The notes under the pieces: generated by a model
Databases searched by the model: none
Told to the model about the DNA's origin: nothing
What the model saw: only the letters and a program-made list of their open reading frames with translations
Shown here: in pieces, positions 45,457 through 55,900 of the stretch
How positions within the stretch are numbered: position 1 is the first letter of the stretch
Layout: the number at the start of each line of letters is the position of its first letter
Origin: Oikopleura dioica
Lineage: Eukaryota > Chordata > Appendicularia > Copelata > Oikopleuridae
Length of the DNA stretch: 64,000 nt
NCBI GenBank assembly: GCA_907165135.1
Contig: OU015567.1
Coordinates: forward strand, 13,521,001-13,585,000
Reading direction: 5' to 3'
Translations under genes and position numbers: made by a program

Positions 45457-46497
45457 CTGTCAGGGTGGAAGTAGAACAAGGCGGAAGCGAATGTAACGAA
45501 TCGCGGGATCATTACAAGCGCATGCGAATTTTCAATTTGCAAAAGTCGATCACTGAACATCGATTATTATTTTCCAATTAGTCCAATTTCTTCGTTTTTT
45601 TTCACCACGTGGTAAAAGTTCAATTAGCCATTTTTTCATCATCATAATTGCTTAATTAGCTGAAAGTCAGGACTTTCATAATTCTTCAAAAAGTTCAGTT
45701 GTTCAAGTCACATGGAAAACGGAAAAAACATGCCAAGGATTAACCTCTTCCGGTTTTGCTTACTGTCGGATTTTGAATCAAACTGAAGCTTGCGTCTTCC
45801 CCTCCAACGTGGACCAAAGCTTTCAATGAACTAGGGATCATTTAGTGGACTCATCATAATTTTCGCAAACGAAATCCTTTAGAAGGAATTATACTTCGCG
45901 TAGCGAACTTGGGAAAATCCGGCTCCGATTGAATGATTCGATTTCGAATCTTCGAAGCTTTCCTGTTTGAAAAATTTCGACTGCGTTGCTACTAGTTCTG
46001 GAGTTTTTAGGGATGTTCTTGCATATTTTTGAATGAGAAATGATTGATGTAGCCATGTGCGTCTAAAAGTGAAAGGAATCTGGACTTGGTTTTCTAAAAA
46101 ATGCCGATTGCGTCGTAAGTATCTCTTTACGCATAAAATTAAAACAAGCAGGGTTTCCTCAGAATTCCGGAGGCGCACTAAAATATTTTGGCGGTTTTAA
46201 AAACTTTTGACTTGAACAAAAATAGTTACAGTCTTCATTATGATTTTGCCTCGGCTCGGCAATCTGTATGATTATAAAAAAGAATTTTGAATAAAAGATC
46301 AAAAAAGTGCCGCTCCAATTTTACGCTAACACGCAATTCATGCTCTAGAATCACGGCGAGCACCTGCTAATGTAATTAACTCCTTAGCGCTATTGTCACC
46401 TATAAATTGCAATTTCTCAGAGGTCGAAACAAAAGGTACAAAAGAAGAAAACTTATATTAAGGTTCTGAGAGAATAATAATTCAAGAGACTTCTGTC
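45457..46497. other. Intergenic region, nothing recognised
   Basis: About 1 kb without a supported gene. The longest minus frame (45879..46178) begins on GTG and lacks any feature. Confidence 0.4.
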
Positions 46498-46833
46498 ATG
46501 CTTATTCTGATATCCGCCATAAGCGGCCGATCGCTGTTCGAAATGGTGCATCCCCTGGAAAAAGAGCATGCCAAACGAATTGGAGTAACGAAAGACTCCA
46601 CGATCGCATTGACTTGGGGTCCTGAGGAAACTGCTTATGTTTTCGATGTTACTGATCGAGAAAAGCCAAAGATCCTCACTTGGTTGACAAAAGAGAGCAA
46701 AAAGGCTCTTGCGGATAAATATCTCGAGAAGCCTGAGCCCGAGAAGAGACGAAGAAAACGGCATGAGAGTGATCCTGAATGGCTCCCGCCGAGAAAGAAG
46801 ACCAACAAGGAAAAAACTTCCAGAACCAACTAA
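46498..46833 (+). CDS. Small basic-tailed hypothetical protein
   Basis: A single exon encodes 111 residues from an ATG. The first 75 residues are balanced in composition (for example STIALTWGPEETAYVFDV), and the last 35 are highly charged with KRRRKRHES and PPRKKTNKEK, which could act as a nuclear localisation signal. A short perfect palindrome (TATGTCACTGTGACATA) lies 28 bp after the stop, in the likely 3' UTR. An upstream exon ending near 46480 is possible. No family recognised. Confidence 0.48.
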   Translation: MLILISAISGRSLFEMVHPLEKEHAKRIGVTKDSTIALTWGPEETAYVFDVTDREKPKILTWLTKESKKALADKYLEKPEPEKRRRKRHESDPEWLPPRKKTNKEKTSRTN

Positions 46834-47173
46834 CCTTCTGTGCTTTACTCTCTTTAACACTATGTCACTGTGACATACAGACTGTATACCGCATACAGTA
46901 TGCGTTTGTTGTCTCGTTTTATTGTGTTTTTCATATTACCGCTAAAATTTTGCCTCAATAAAGCTCGAATTAATAAATTTTCAATCTCTTATAGATCTCT
47001 TTTCTGCAGCGCTAGAATTGAAATCGAAAATCAGCTTTTTACACAGGGGTTGTTTTTTATTAGAGTAGAGTTATGTTCCAACGTATAAAGGCTGAATGAT
47101 CAACTTCAAATTGTACTCGTCCATTTTCGTCTGATCTGAGTCCCTTTACGGACTTGTACACATCTGTCCAAAC

Positions 47174-47597
47174 CAGGGTCCGATAATTTGAGCTCACGCT
47201 AAAACTCCACGAAACAAAGCTTGAGAACTCAGTTTTTAAATTGGAGTTTTGAGAAACTCAGAGATGAGAGCTCGCGTGAGAAATCAAATTTTGTGGTGGC
47301 GCTCGCGATCCACGAGCCAGTCAAGGCGGGATGGACGATTTTTGTAAGTGCGCAGCCTTACGCAACACGCCTACGATATGCTGTGGCTGCGCCGACTCGC
47401 CGCCAGGCCAACCGGCGGGCCAATCCGCGCGCTCGCTCAAACGGAGTTTTTGAAAACTCATGAGATTTCCCTGCTCTCAAGCAAAATCTCAGAAAATCTC
47501 CAAATGATTTCTCAAGTCGAACTGAGTTCTCAATTTGAGAAAATCGAGAACTCAGCCAAAAATGAGTTTTATCGTGAGCTCAAATTATCGGACCCTG
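47174..47597. mobile_element. Complete hAT-type MITE with 8-bp target duplication
   Basis: The 424-bp element starts CAGGGTCCGATAATTTGAGC and ends with its inverse; the terminal repeats match for about 27 bp. The flanks GTCCAAAC (47166..47173) and GTCCAAAC (47598..47605) are identical 8-bp direct repeats, the hAT hallmark. No transposase frame. The interior is rich in GAGAACTCA-like words in both orientations. The identical target copies suggest recent insertion. Confidence 0.92.
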
Positions 47598-47765
47598 GTC
47601 CAAACATCGTCTCCGTTCGCTTCATACTGCACTCCGGCCCCTAGAAAAAATTAAGCCCTTTTCTCCTTTGTTTCTTACCTTTTCTTTTGATAGTGAGTTT
47701 CCAGCTACCATCTCCTCCGAATCTCTCTGTATTAGACTGATGCTGCAGAAACCACTCTCCTTCTG

Positions 47766-49164
47766 TTACTTCCAAGTTTTTCTCGTAATGAAACTGTTAT
47801 TTGAATCGACAATTTTGATGAAAATAATTCTCAAAAATTGTTGATTCACTTCCTTTAGATTAAACTCCGTCATTCCTGCGCTCATCGCTTTCAGGACCCG
47901 TCTTATGTCTCTTTCGTCATGAGCTTTTCGAACAGAACTACTGTCAGCTCCGATGTAGTGTCCGAAACCACCTTTCCATATCTCCCCGTTTGTTGTCAGG
48001 AAATGCTTGAGTAGATCTTGAAGCGCAGCATTCCGCTCTGCAAGCTCTATATTTTCTTTGTTGAGTTGGTCGTTTATGATTTCAACCGTTTCAACGCGGC
48101 TTTTGCCGAATTCGAGGTTTTCTGGCTTGATTCGATTCTTCAGCTGATCAACAAGACTACATATTGCTGGATGACTTGTGAGAGCATACGCTCCTTCTGG
48201 GCGGTCTGCGGGCTCTGCTTTCAAACAGGTTTTGATCAAGTTTTCCATTGCAGGAAAAGGAACACTCGCAGGACTTCTTACGTTTCGAACAATATTCGAC
48301 ATCGTTTGCCAATTGTTGGCAGTTGCAAACGGGTGCTTGAAAGTACAAAGCATTTGGAAAACCACCCCGGCTGACCAAATATCTCGGCGAAATGAGAGAA
48401 GCTCATTTTCTCCGTTTTTGATTGTCTCTGGCGGCAGATAGTCCGACGATCCGACTACTCCAGTACTAACGGTTCCTTCAACAGCTCGTGAAATGTTGAA
48501 ATCCGCGATTTTCACCTACGAATTCTTTTTTCTACTGATTGAAAAATCTTGGCATACCGTCTTTTGGTCAGCTGAAAGAAGCAAGTTTTCAGGCTTGATG
48601 TCTCGATGTATTATACCCTGGCGATGAAGATAATCTAAATTTGAAATGAGAGTTCTCTTTACTTGAATTTCAAACCTAGAGCGAAAATAATCTGTGAGGC
48701 AAATCGAAGAGCATCATTTTCAAGCCACGGCTCTTCTTCTTCTCCCCCTTCTTCATCAACAATTATTCTATTTTGTTTTTTGGTCTACAAAACCTGCAGT
48801 CTGTTTTTTCTTAATAAATTCGGAAAGATCCCCACCAGGCAAGTACTCCATAATAAGCGCATGAAAAGGAAAATTATCAGGTCCAGTAAATTCAAAATCA
48901 TCTAGGAGTTTTACCACATAAGAATGATCAAGTTTTTGCAAAAGCTTCACTTCAGAATTCGCATCTTCCCTTTTTTTCGGACCAAAGAGGCCGATTCCTT
49001 TCAACATCTTTTCCTCCCCGCCTGAAAAATCATCATGTAAAAAATTCAGATTTTTTTGTTCTACCATTCTCCTGATCTTGCACAAGAAAATAAACTTTGT
49101 CATCGCGGCGTTCTCTCAATTCTTTGATGACTTTGTATCTGTCATTAATTATTGTCCCGTCCAT
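47766..49164 (-). CDS. Unusual serine/threonine protein kinase-like protein (NEK-like fold)
   Basis: Minus-strand exons 49164..49065, 49021..48676, 48634..48558 and 48515..47766. N-lobe: [16 protein letters not shown] with no glycine-rich loop; EEKMLKGIG supplies the likely ATP lysine; [18 protein letters not shown] is helix C and beta 4. Hinge: [14 protein letters not shown]. Catalytic loop [14 protein letters not shown] is intact. The metal-binding DFG is DFN ([12 protein letters not shown]). SSDYLPPE and [15 protein letters not shown] match subdomains VIII and IX. A coiled-coil tail of about 110 residues follows. Exon 2 carries one extra A in an A run near 48783 that shifts frame; dropping it links VDQK to NRIIVDEE. 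So this is either a kinase gene with a sequence error or a pseudogene in the making. Confidence 0.78.
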
Positions 49165-49424
49165 GCTCTTATTTCATAAATTTTAAGTTTTGAAAATGAC
49201 TTATCTTTTGGGAATCGATGAAAAAGGGCTTGGCAATTTCGTATTTGCATGCACTTCTCAAATATTTACACAATAAATGTATGTTTCATTAAAATCGAAG
49301 TAAAACATAACAGAATAAACCATATTGATGATGTAATCGATAGAAGACCTGTTCTATCTTCGGAGAATAAACAAACACTTAATTTCAATCAGCCGCTCCC
49401 TTAATTAGTAGGTCACTGTCAAAA

Positions 49425-51124
49425 ATGAAACTTTTCAGCTTTTACTGCTCAGCTTTTGTCTCAGCTCTTCAGTGCAATTGCTTCTGTCCCCAAGGTCCCT
49501 CGACGAAATGCTCCGGAAGCCTGGTTTTTGCACTTGATAGAGACCCTCGAACGCGACAAATTTGGAGTAAATTTCTGACTCAGATAAAAATACTGCTCAA
49601 GGGAATAGAGAGAGACGAGTTCATCGAATTTGGTGGCGGAAAGAATCAGGTTAAAACAATCTAAAAATTTAACTCTAAAATCATTAAGATAAAATTGGCT
49701 TTTAAAAAATATCCTCCAGATGATTTTCCCCAGCTGAACCTTCATGACTACGAGAATCCATCAATCCTCAGCGCCAGCTCTAGAGATCTTAGAAATTATG
49801 TCGGCCATCAAATCAGCTACACCCAGCCCGCTGAAACAACAGCGAACATTACTGAATTCATCCAAGATATTGAGCGATCGGATTCGGAAAAAATGCTGAC
49901 TTTGATTTGGGTCAGAACAATTAAAAAGGCGATTTCGACGCGCCAGATAAAGATAAATTACTGACCCTATGTTTGTTCTTCACGAATGGAAACTGGGAGA
50001 TGCATAGTTTGAACTACAAGATCAAATCCAAGATTGTTCCTGTCACAGGTACTTCTAGCAAAAGATCCATCTGACTGAAAATGAAAGCTATTCCTCCATG
50101 TGCCGGGTTTCCAATCTGTCCAGAAATGAACCGCCTCAGCACACTGTCAAATCTTCCGCATGGAAAAGTCTACCACTTTGGTCTTCCATCAAAAGATGAC
50201 ATCAAGAAATTAATCGTTGACCGCCTCTGTCAAAAAGCTTCTAACGACTGCGAGTGTGAATGCGCCGATTCTCAGCTTTTGAGCCTGATTAGTCCGACTA
50301 CTCCCCCAACAACTACAAAACCGGTTGAATTCGAAGGCTGGATGAGTTCTGAAGAAATAAAGAAACTAGTCAAAGAGACCGTCAAAGAAGCATTAACGAT
50401 AGAAAAGAACAAAGAAAAAGAAGCAGAATACCCAGTTTCTTCCAATCTTGCTCTTGGTAGACCTTCGATGTTTCATTCGTACGGGGTTTCAGAAAACATC
50501 CAAGTTATCACTGACGGGAAGATTTGCTACGACCACAGTTGTTGCGCTTCCACGGAATACAGTAAGCACCTACCAATGATTAGTGAATTCATTCTTTTTA
50601 AGTTTATGAGCCTTGGTGGATGATAGACTTAGGAAAGACACAAAGAATCAGCCAAATCAATATACGCTCTTATCTTAGTAAGGATGGAAAAATGAAGTCA
50701 GCCTAATCTTCTATTAGTGAAAGAAATGTTTGGTGCAGAAATCAGACTTGGCGATGAGAAAAGATTCCTTGAAAATCCTACTGTCGGCTATGTGACATCT
50801 TCTCCGTAGGTCAATCATTATTCTCAAAAAAGAATCGGTATTTCAGATACCAGAGGTTGTCAAAAACAGAATCTGGCCAATATCTGACTATTTTTCTTCC
50901 TCGCACGCATGCTCAGGATTGGTTTTTATATAGAGCTTATGTTCGTTATATAAAAAAAGTAGTGAAACCAAGAAAAGATAAAACTATGTGAGATCGAGGT
51001 CTACTCGAGTTGGAGATTCGATCCTTACGAAAATGAGCCACATTTGAGTTTCAACTTTGAAGAAGAACCCCTTTATGACGCTGTTTCTGACGGCAGTGGG
51101 GAAGATATTCTTATTACTCTGTGA
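49425..51124 (+). CDS. Secreted protein with C-terminal fucolectin-type (F5/8-like) domain
   Basis: Eight exons: 49425..49649, 49689..49908, 49947..50048, 50088..50561, 50603..50677, 50718..50805, 50847..50940, 50993..51124; 469 residues, phases consistent. Signal peptide MKLFSFYCSAFVSALQ, then about 200 residues of unknown fold with Cys pairs, a Thr/Pro linker (SPTTPPTTTKP) and a charged helix. From about residue 315: NLALGRPSMFHSYGVS, DGKICYDHSC, YEPWWMIDLGKTQRISQINI and GAEIRLGDE, the pattern of eel-type fucolectins. Intron 2 needs GG-AG ends (49909..49946) to keep phase and is the least certain part. Probably a carbohydrate-binding secreted protein. Its stop is 5 bp from the stop of the next gene on the other strand. 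Confidence 0.75.
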
Positions 51125-51129
51125 ATAGA

Positions 51130-51928
51130 TCATTTATTTTTGTATCTAGCGTTTGTCACAAACTGCAAAACAATCGAGGTGATTACTCCAGTAATCGGCC
51201 AGAGACAGCAGCTGACAGCGTTTCTTTTCGAAATTCTCTTATGCAGGAGAGATGTCGTAGATCGTCCTTGAGCCCAGCATTTGAAATGACTATTGGGCTT
51301 CAGATTCATGCCAAAGTACTCGTCGAGATGCTCGTTCATCGCATCATCGTTGTTCATCGGATTATGGTTGTCCCAGTGCGGGTTGATTACTTGAGCTTTT
51401 TAGGCTTTGAAAAATAGTTGAAATCAAGGAAGAGTTTACTTGAGATCTTCTAGTTTTCAAACCCTAGTTATAGTCAAAGAACAATCAGAAAAACACGCTC
51501 CTTTGAAATCAACTTCATCCCGTCGAATAAGAGTCGTTCGGTCCTCGACGAATGCGTAAATCTTGATGCAAGCGGATTCTGTCATCTTTTTCTTGCTTTT
51601 GAATTTCTCGATGGATTTCAAAGTGCAATTTTGAACGGTGAAATCCGAAGTGCTTATGTACGGGACAAGAACGGCAATTGTTCGAGCACCGGACATTATC
51701 GACAGAGTCAGAGAGACCATGAAGATCGCTTGGGATAAAGTAGAAAAAACGAAGGTAAGTGGGATTACCTGAAAATGCTTGGCGAACTTGCTCAGTGCTC
51801 AAGTGAACCTGGCGCTTTTTGATTTTCGACAATGTCGATTTGCTTGATGGCCTTCCTCTGTATTTGCATTCTATCGGAGAATTGGTGCGTGTTGGCGATT
51901 TCGCTATTTGGGAGATCTCGTTGATCAT
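51130..51928 (-). CDS. Two-TM protein resembling BK channel beta subunits (KCNMB-like)
   Basis: Minus-strand exons 51928..51769, 51728..51465 and 51395..51130; 229 residues. A basic cytoplasmic start leads to TM1 (AIFMVSLTLSIMSGARTIAV), an extracellular part with spaced Cys (VQNCTLKSIEKF, ESACIKIYAFVE, GACFSDCS, FKCWAQGRS), then TM2 (SCCLWPITGVITSIVLQFV) and a short KNK tail. The Cys-x-I/V-x-V/A pattern and the WP at the TM2 start resemble KCNMB/tipE-type auxiliary subunits, but similarity is low. The second intron needs a GG-AG reading to keep phase. Gene length fits the family (about 190-280 residues). Confidence 0.55.
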
Positions 51929-51997
51929 TTTTCAAAAAAAAATTTTAAACTGGAAAAAGAAAATGATCACTGAGTGAATAAAGAGGCCCCCGTTCCA

Positions 51998-52222
51998 TTA
52001 GGAGACATTACTTTTTCCGCGGTTGAGAGATGAAAGAAGTTTTAAGCTAATAAGAGCAGATTGGAGAATAATTAATATTCTATGGACAGATTGATCGACA
52101 GTATTGACGATCGGAGTTCTGTCCAGAATCGTTTTCAACCGCTGCATAAATGGATTCTGATCGGGTTGGGATTGCTTTGAGATGGATGCCGGAAGGATGA
52201 AGTGCGACGCGGAGTTGTACAT
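51998..52222 (-). CDS. Small hypothetical protein with one hydrophobic helix
   Basis: A single frame of 74 residues from ATG at 52222. It has a hydrophilic first half (SKQSQPDQNPFMQRLK) and a hydrophobic helix near the end (ILIILQSALISLKLL). It is short enough to be chance, but its composition and position between two genes make a small membrane protein possible. No family recognised. Confidence 0.3.
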   Translation of the reverse strand: MYNSASHFILPASISKQSQPDQNPFMQRLKTILDRTPIVNTVDQSVHRILIILQSALISLKLLSSLNRGKSNVS

Positions 52223-52561
52223 CTTGCATTTCTAGTGATTTGTTGAAATCATACCATAGTTGTTAAATTTTAACGGTACCTATTTGGGTTCAGCATTCTC
52301 TTCACTTTTTATTCCCTCTCAAATGAAGTCACGCTTCTGTAAAACTTTAAACTTCGTGTCGCTAATGAAGTCCGCATCCGCGAAAAAACGGGCCTAATAG
52401 GGGATTGACATCACCACAAGACTCTGCGAGGCATCTGCATTACCATATGTATGCATAGAGAAGGCGCATCCCAATAACTTGTGAAATATATCTTTATTGT
52501 GTTTGATTTTCTCGTTTAGCTTGAATCTGACGTCGGAGAATTCCAAAATTGAGACGAAAAA

Positions 52562-52954
52562 ATGCCGAAATTTTTGAAAGTCGATCTGGCTGCGAAAAAA
52601 GGCGAACTCTTCTTTTTTGATTTCAGCAGAAGCGACGGTAAAAACAAAATGAGTGGAAAGTGCTCAAAAATTAATTCAGAGAAAACTGAGAAAAGTGCTT
52701 ATTATGTCCGAAGAATACAGAAAGAGTCGATGGCGTTTGCCAAAGGAGTTCGAAATGGAGACAGGATCGTGCAATTGAATAATTTTCTCATCCAGGGTGT
52801 GCTTTTTCCATTGATATTCAGTGTAATTTGATTTTCAGGGAGCGAGGAAATTTACTCGTATGAAGATTTGAGACAGATTTTGTATGGAACGACAGTTGGA
52901 AATTATTACAGATGCTCTTTGACTGTGGAAAAGCTGGACAAAGGAAAGAGTTGA
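52562..52954 (+). CDS. Small single-PDZ-domain protein
   Basis: Two exons, 52562..52796 and 52839..52954, with a 42-base GT-AG intron; 116 residues. The second half reads as a PDZ domain: YYVRRIQKESMAFAKGVRNG, DRIVQLNNFLI (the D-x-I/L-x-x-V/L-N core) and SYEDLRQIL (helix B). The carboxylate-binding loop is not canonical GLGF; the region before it (GELFFFDFSRSD) is divergent. The protein ends 35 residues after helix B. It may be a soluble adaptor. Confidence 0.7.
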
Positions 52955-55900
52955 CAAATTGTCATTGAAATCAAGGAAGAGAACCACCTCTTTTGATAAC
53001 TCCCAAAAAGAAAACCGGCTGTCAGAAATGTAAAAAACCGTGAAATCGAGATTTGAAAATTTTTCATTCGCAACAATAAAAATCATCCACGTACCCTTCC
53101 GGCTTTGCGATGTGTATTCTAAATTAGCGTACTTACGGATGGGGGAATAAAAAAATGAGATTTTACAGTCGAGCGAGGCTGGATTGAGATTGAGATTGTC
53201 CATCAGCTTGTGACGGATTTCCGGTTCTCGTGATCTTGATAGGCGACGCGTTTTTTCGGATTATTTACGATTTGGGACTTTTTTCTTTTAAGCTTCTTTC
53301 TGCATGGTTAAAGATTGCAAATTTACGTAGCACTAAAGTGGTCAACAATAATCTCATCCCCTCTTTACTCCATGAGCAGCGTGCTTACCGTGCGTAAGGG
53401 TTGGATTGTTTCTGAAGAGGGTGGTAAATCTTTTTAGTATGACAATGATGATTTGGTCGCGCCTAACAAGGTGCTCGTGGCGTTGGAGTGGCACTTGTCG
53501 AAGCTCCTCCCCGTTCGCGAAGGAAGTCTTAAGAGGCGAGCAACAAAAATAAACCTAATGGGCCGCGGGAAAACGGATGTCCGTTGAGCTACATCTACTC
53601 CTTCGCATTCCAAACAACCCGTCCAAAAACAACCTCGAGATGTCACTCACTCCTACAGTAAATAAACAAACATGTCCGCAATTGCTAAAAGGATGTAGTT
53701 TGAATATCTTAAATTTCCAATTTTGGGATTCGCAAAATCCAAATTATTTATGCTTGGCCAAAGATTTGCATTTATTCTGAAGAAAAGCGGATTTCAGCGA
53801 AATATTTGGATGTTTCAAAACAAAACGAAACTTTAAAAATTGAAAATTGAAGAGTACTTTCTTCTTTCGCATGCCAGCTCATAAGTTTGATAAATCAATC
53901 GGTTCTGCCTCCCACGGGTTATTTTTCAATCAAGAGCGCCCATTAAAAAATTCGGCGATTTCTTAGAAGCCATTCAGATCCATCAATTTTTCCTTTTTCT
54001 AAAGAGGCTCGCTGAAGCTATAAAAGACTCAAAAGCTCGGGCCGGGCCCTTGCTTTTTCAACCCTTTGTGGTTTATTTTAGGACCCTTTGCTATCTGAAT
54101 ATTTTGCGGCGGAGGGCTCTTTTGAACCCTCAGCTTTGTTTGGGCTAATGAGCCTGGCGAAATTTCCTTCGAAAGCGTATATTTATTCCCGGTGGAATTT
54201 TACGCCGCGGCGGAATTGTTTGATGACAGCAGGTACAGAATTTTTCTCATAACAGTTTTAAGACAGTTCTTTTTTATAAAAATATTGAACCTTTTTCTTT
54301 TTGAAAATATCGTTCAAAAAAGACGGTCGACGGTTGGGAAAAAAGGGTGAAATAAGCAGCGAATAATTAGCGAGTGTAATTCACGATTGAAGAATGTTTT
54401 TTCTTCTTTTTCTTAATTTTGATTACTCAGAGACTGTGAGAGTGGATTTTTTATTTTCTAGAGCTGATCCTGCGGCGGTGGTGGTGACAAATCGTAATCA
54501 CATGGGAACATGTATAGTGGCGGTGTAATGACTGTTCCCACTGCGACGAGAAAAATTAAAAACGTTTGAAAGTCCTTTCTCAGAGTATTTTAAAGCGGGC
54601 GCGTTCTCAGCCCTGCTCCGCGCCGAAACTGGGCTAGAAGAAGCAGTCAGAGCCTGGGAAAGTATTTTCCCTTCCTGCATCGAGATACCCGCTTACCAAA
54701 CCACCTCCACACCATAAAGACCGGAAGTCGTCGAAAACCATTAAACCGGAGTAAAAACAATTTTTTAAAGCAAATAAAGCCGTTTTAAATTTCACATTAT
54801 TTCAATTTTATTTTCCCAGTTTCGAAACTTTCGATCCCGAAATAATTTTATTCCAAAATTAAATTTCGCAAATTTTTACTGCCAAAGCTTTCCACGCTCT
54901 CACAGCTTGAGCTTTCACAACAGAAAGTGATTTTTAAACAAACTCTCAATTATGCGCTGGCGAGAAATGAAAACGTTCTTTTCACGCCTTCCAGCCTCGC
55001 CAGATGGCACTTTGTAGGCGATTATTGGATTAGCCAGCGTCTATTGATAACGAGCCCTCGAATCGTTGCCCAAATGGAAAATTAGCCTTTCGCGCTCCTC
55101 TAGAATCAAAAATAACAGAAGCAGCTAAACCAATTAGAGGGGATCATAAAGCTCAGCCGTTTCGGCCCCTGCTTTTGGTACATTGAGGATCACACGCGGC
55201 GCCGCTCTTTGTGGTCGAGCTAAATACCAAGAGGCTAACAAGACTGAGCGCCCGGTATGCTCAGATAGATGATTCAATAATTTTTCAGCGGAACTTTCGA
55301 CCTTTTCAGTTTCACAGAAAAAAAACAAGAATTGATAAGGTTCAGTTTAATGGCTAGTTTTTTATTTTGAAAGCTGAAGGTGTGGAATTTTGGGAAAATT
55401 TGCGATGTTAATTGAATCTTGCGAATTGCGCGAAAATTGAGGGAACGCTATTATAGAATTTACAAAACAGGCTTATCCTCGGGATGAGCTAACCGCTCAT
55501 TTTGGCTAGTTATGGAATGATGATTTTTTTCCCTCGGATGTTGGAAATTTCTCTGCGCGTGTGTGGACAAAGTGGCTGAGAAAAAAGGATATTCCCAGCA
55601 ACTAATCACGCGTTTTTTCAAAGCGCCACTGCGGATGTCACAGCCGGGCATGTCCGACGACTCAGAAACAGAGTAACAAATTCAGAGATTCTCACAGCCG
55701 CGCTAATTTAATAAAATAGCCGAATCTGAATCTTTGGAATCGAAATCAAAATTCCATGTTCGCACATTATTTTGAATAGCCGCTATTTTAGCACGTTGAG
55801 GATAATCCTGGAAGATGATCCCAAAGTATTCTTTGGCCGGGCCGCGTTGTATATCTAGCCGCGGCGTTTGAGAACAAAGAAAACGACCACAGCGTGCCTA

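Noticed and set aside
45879-46178. 99-codon minus frame
   Set aside because: Starts on GTG and has no recognisable motif or splice partner.
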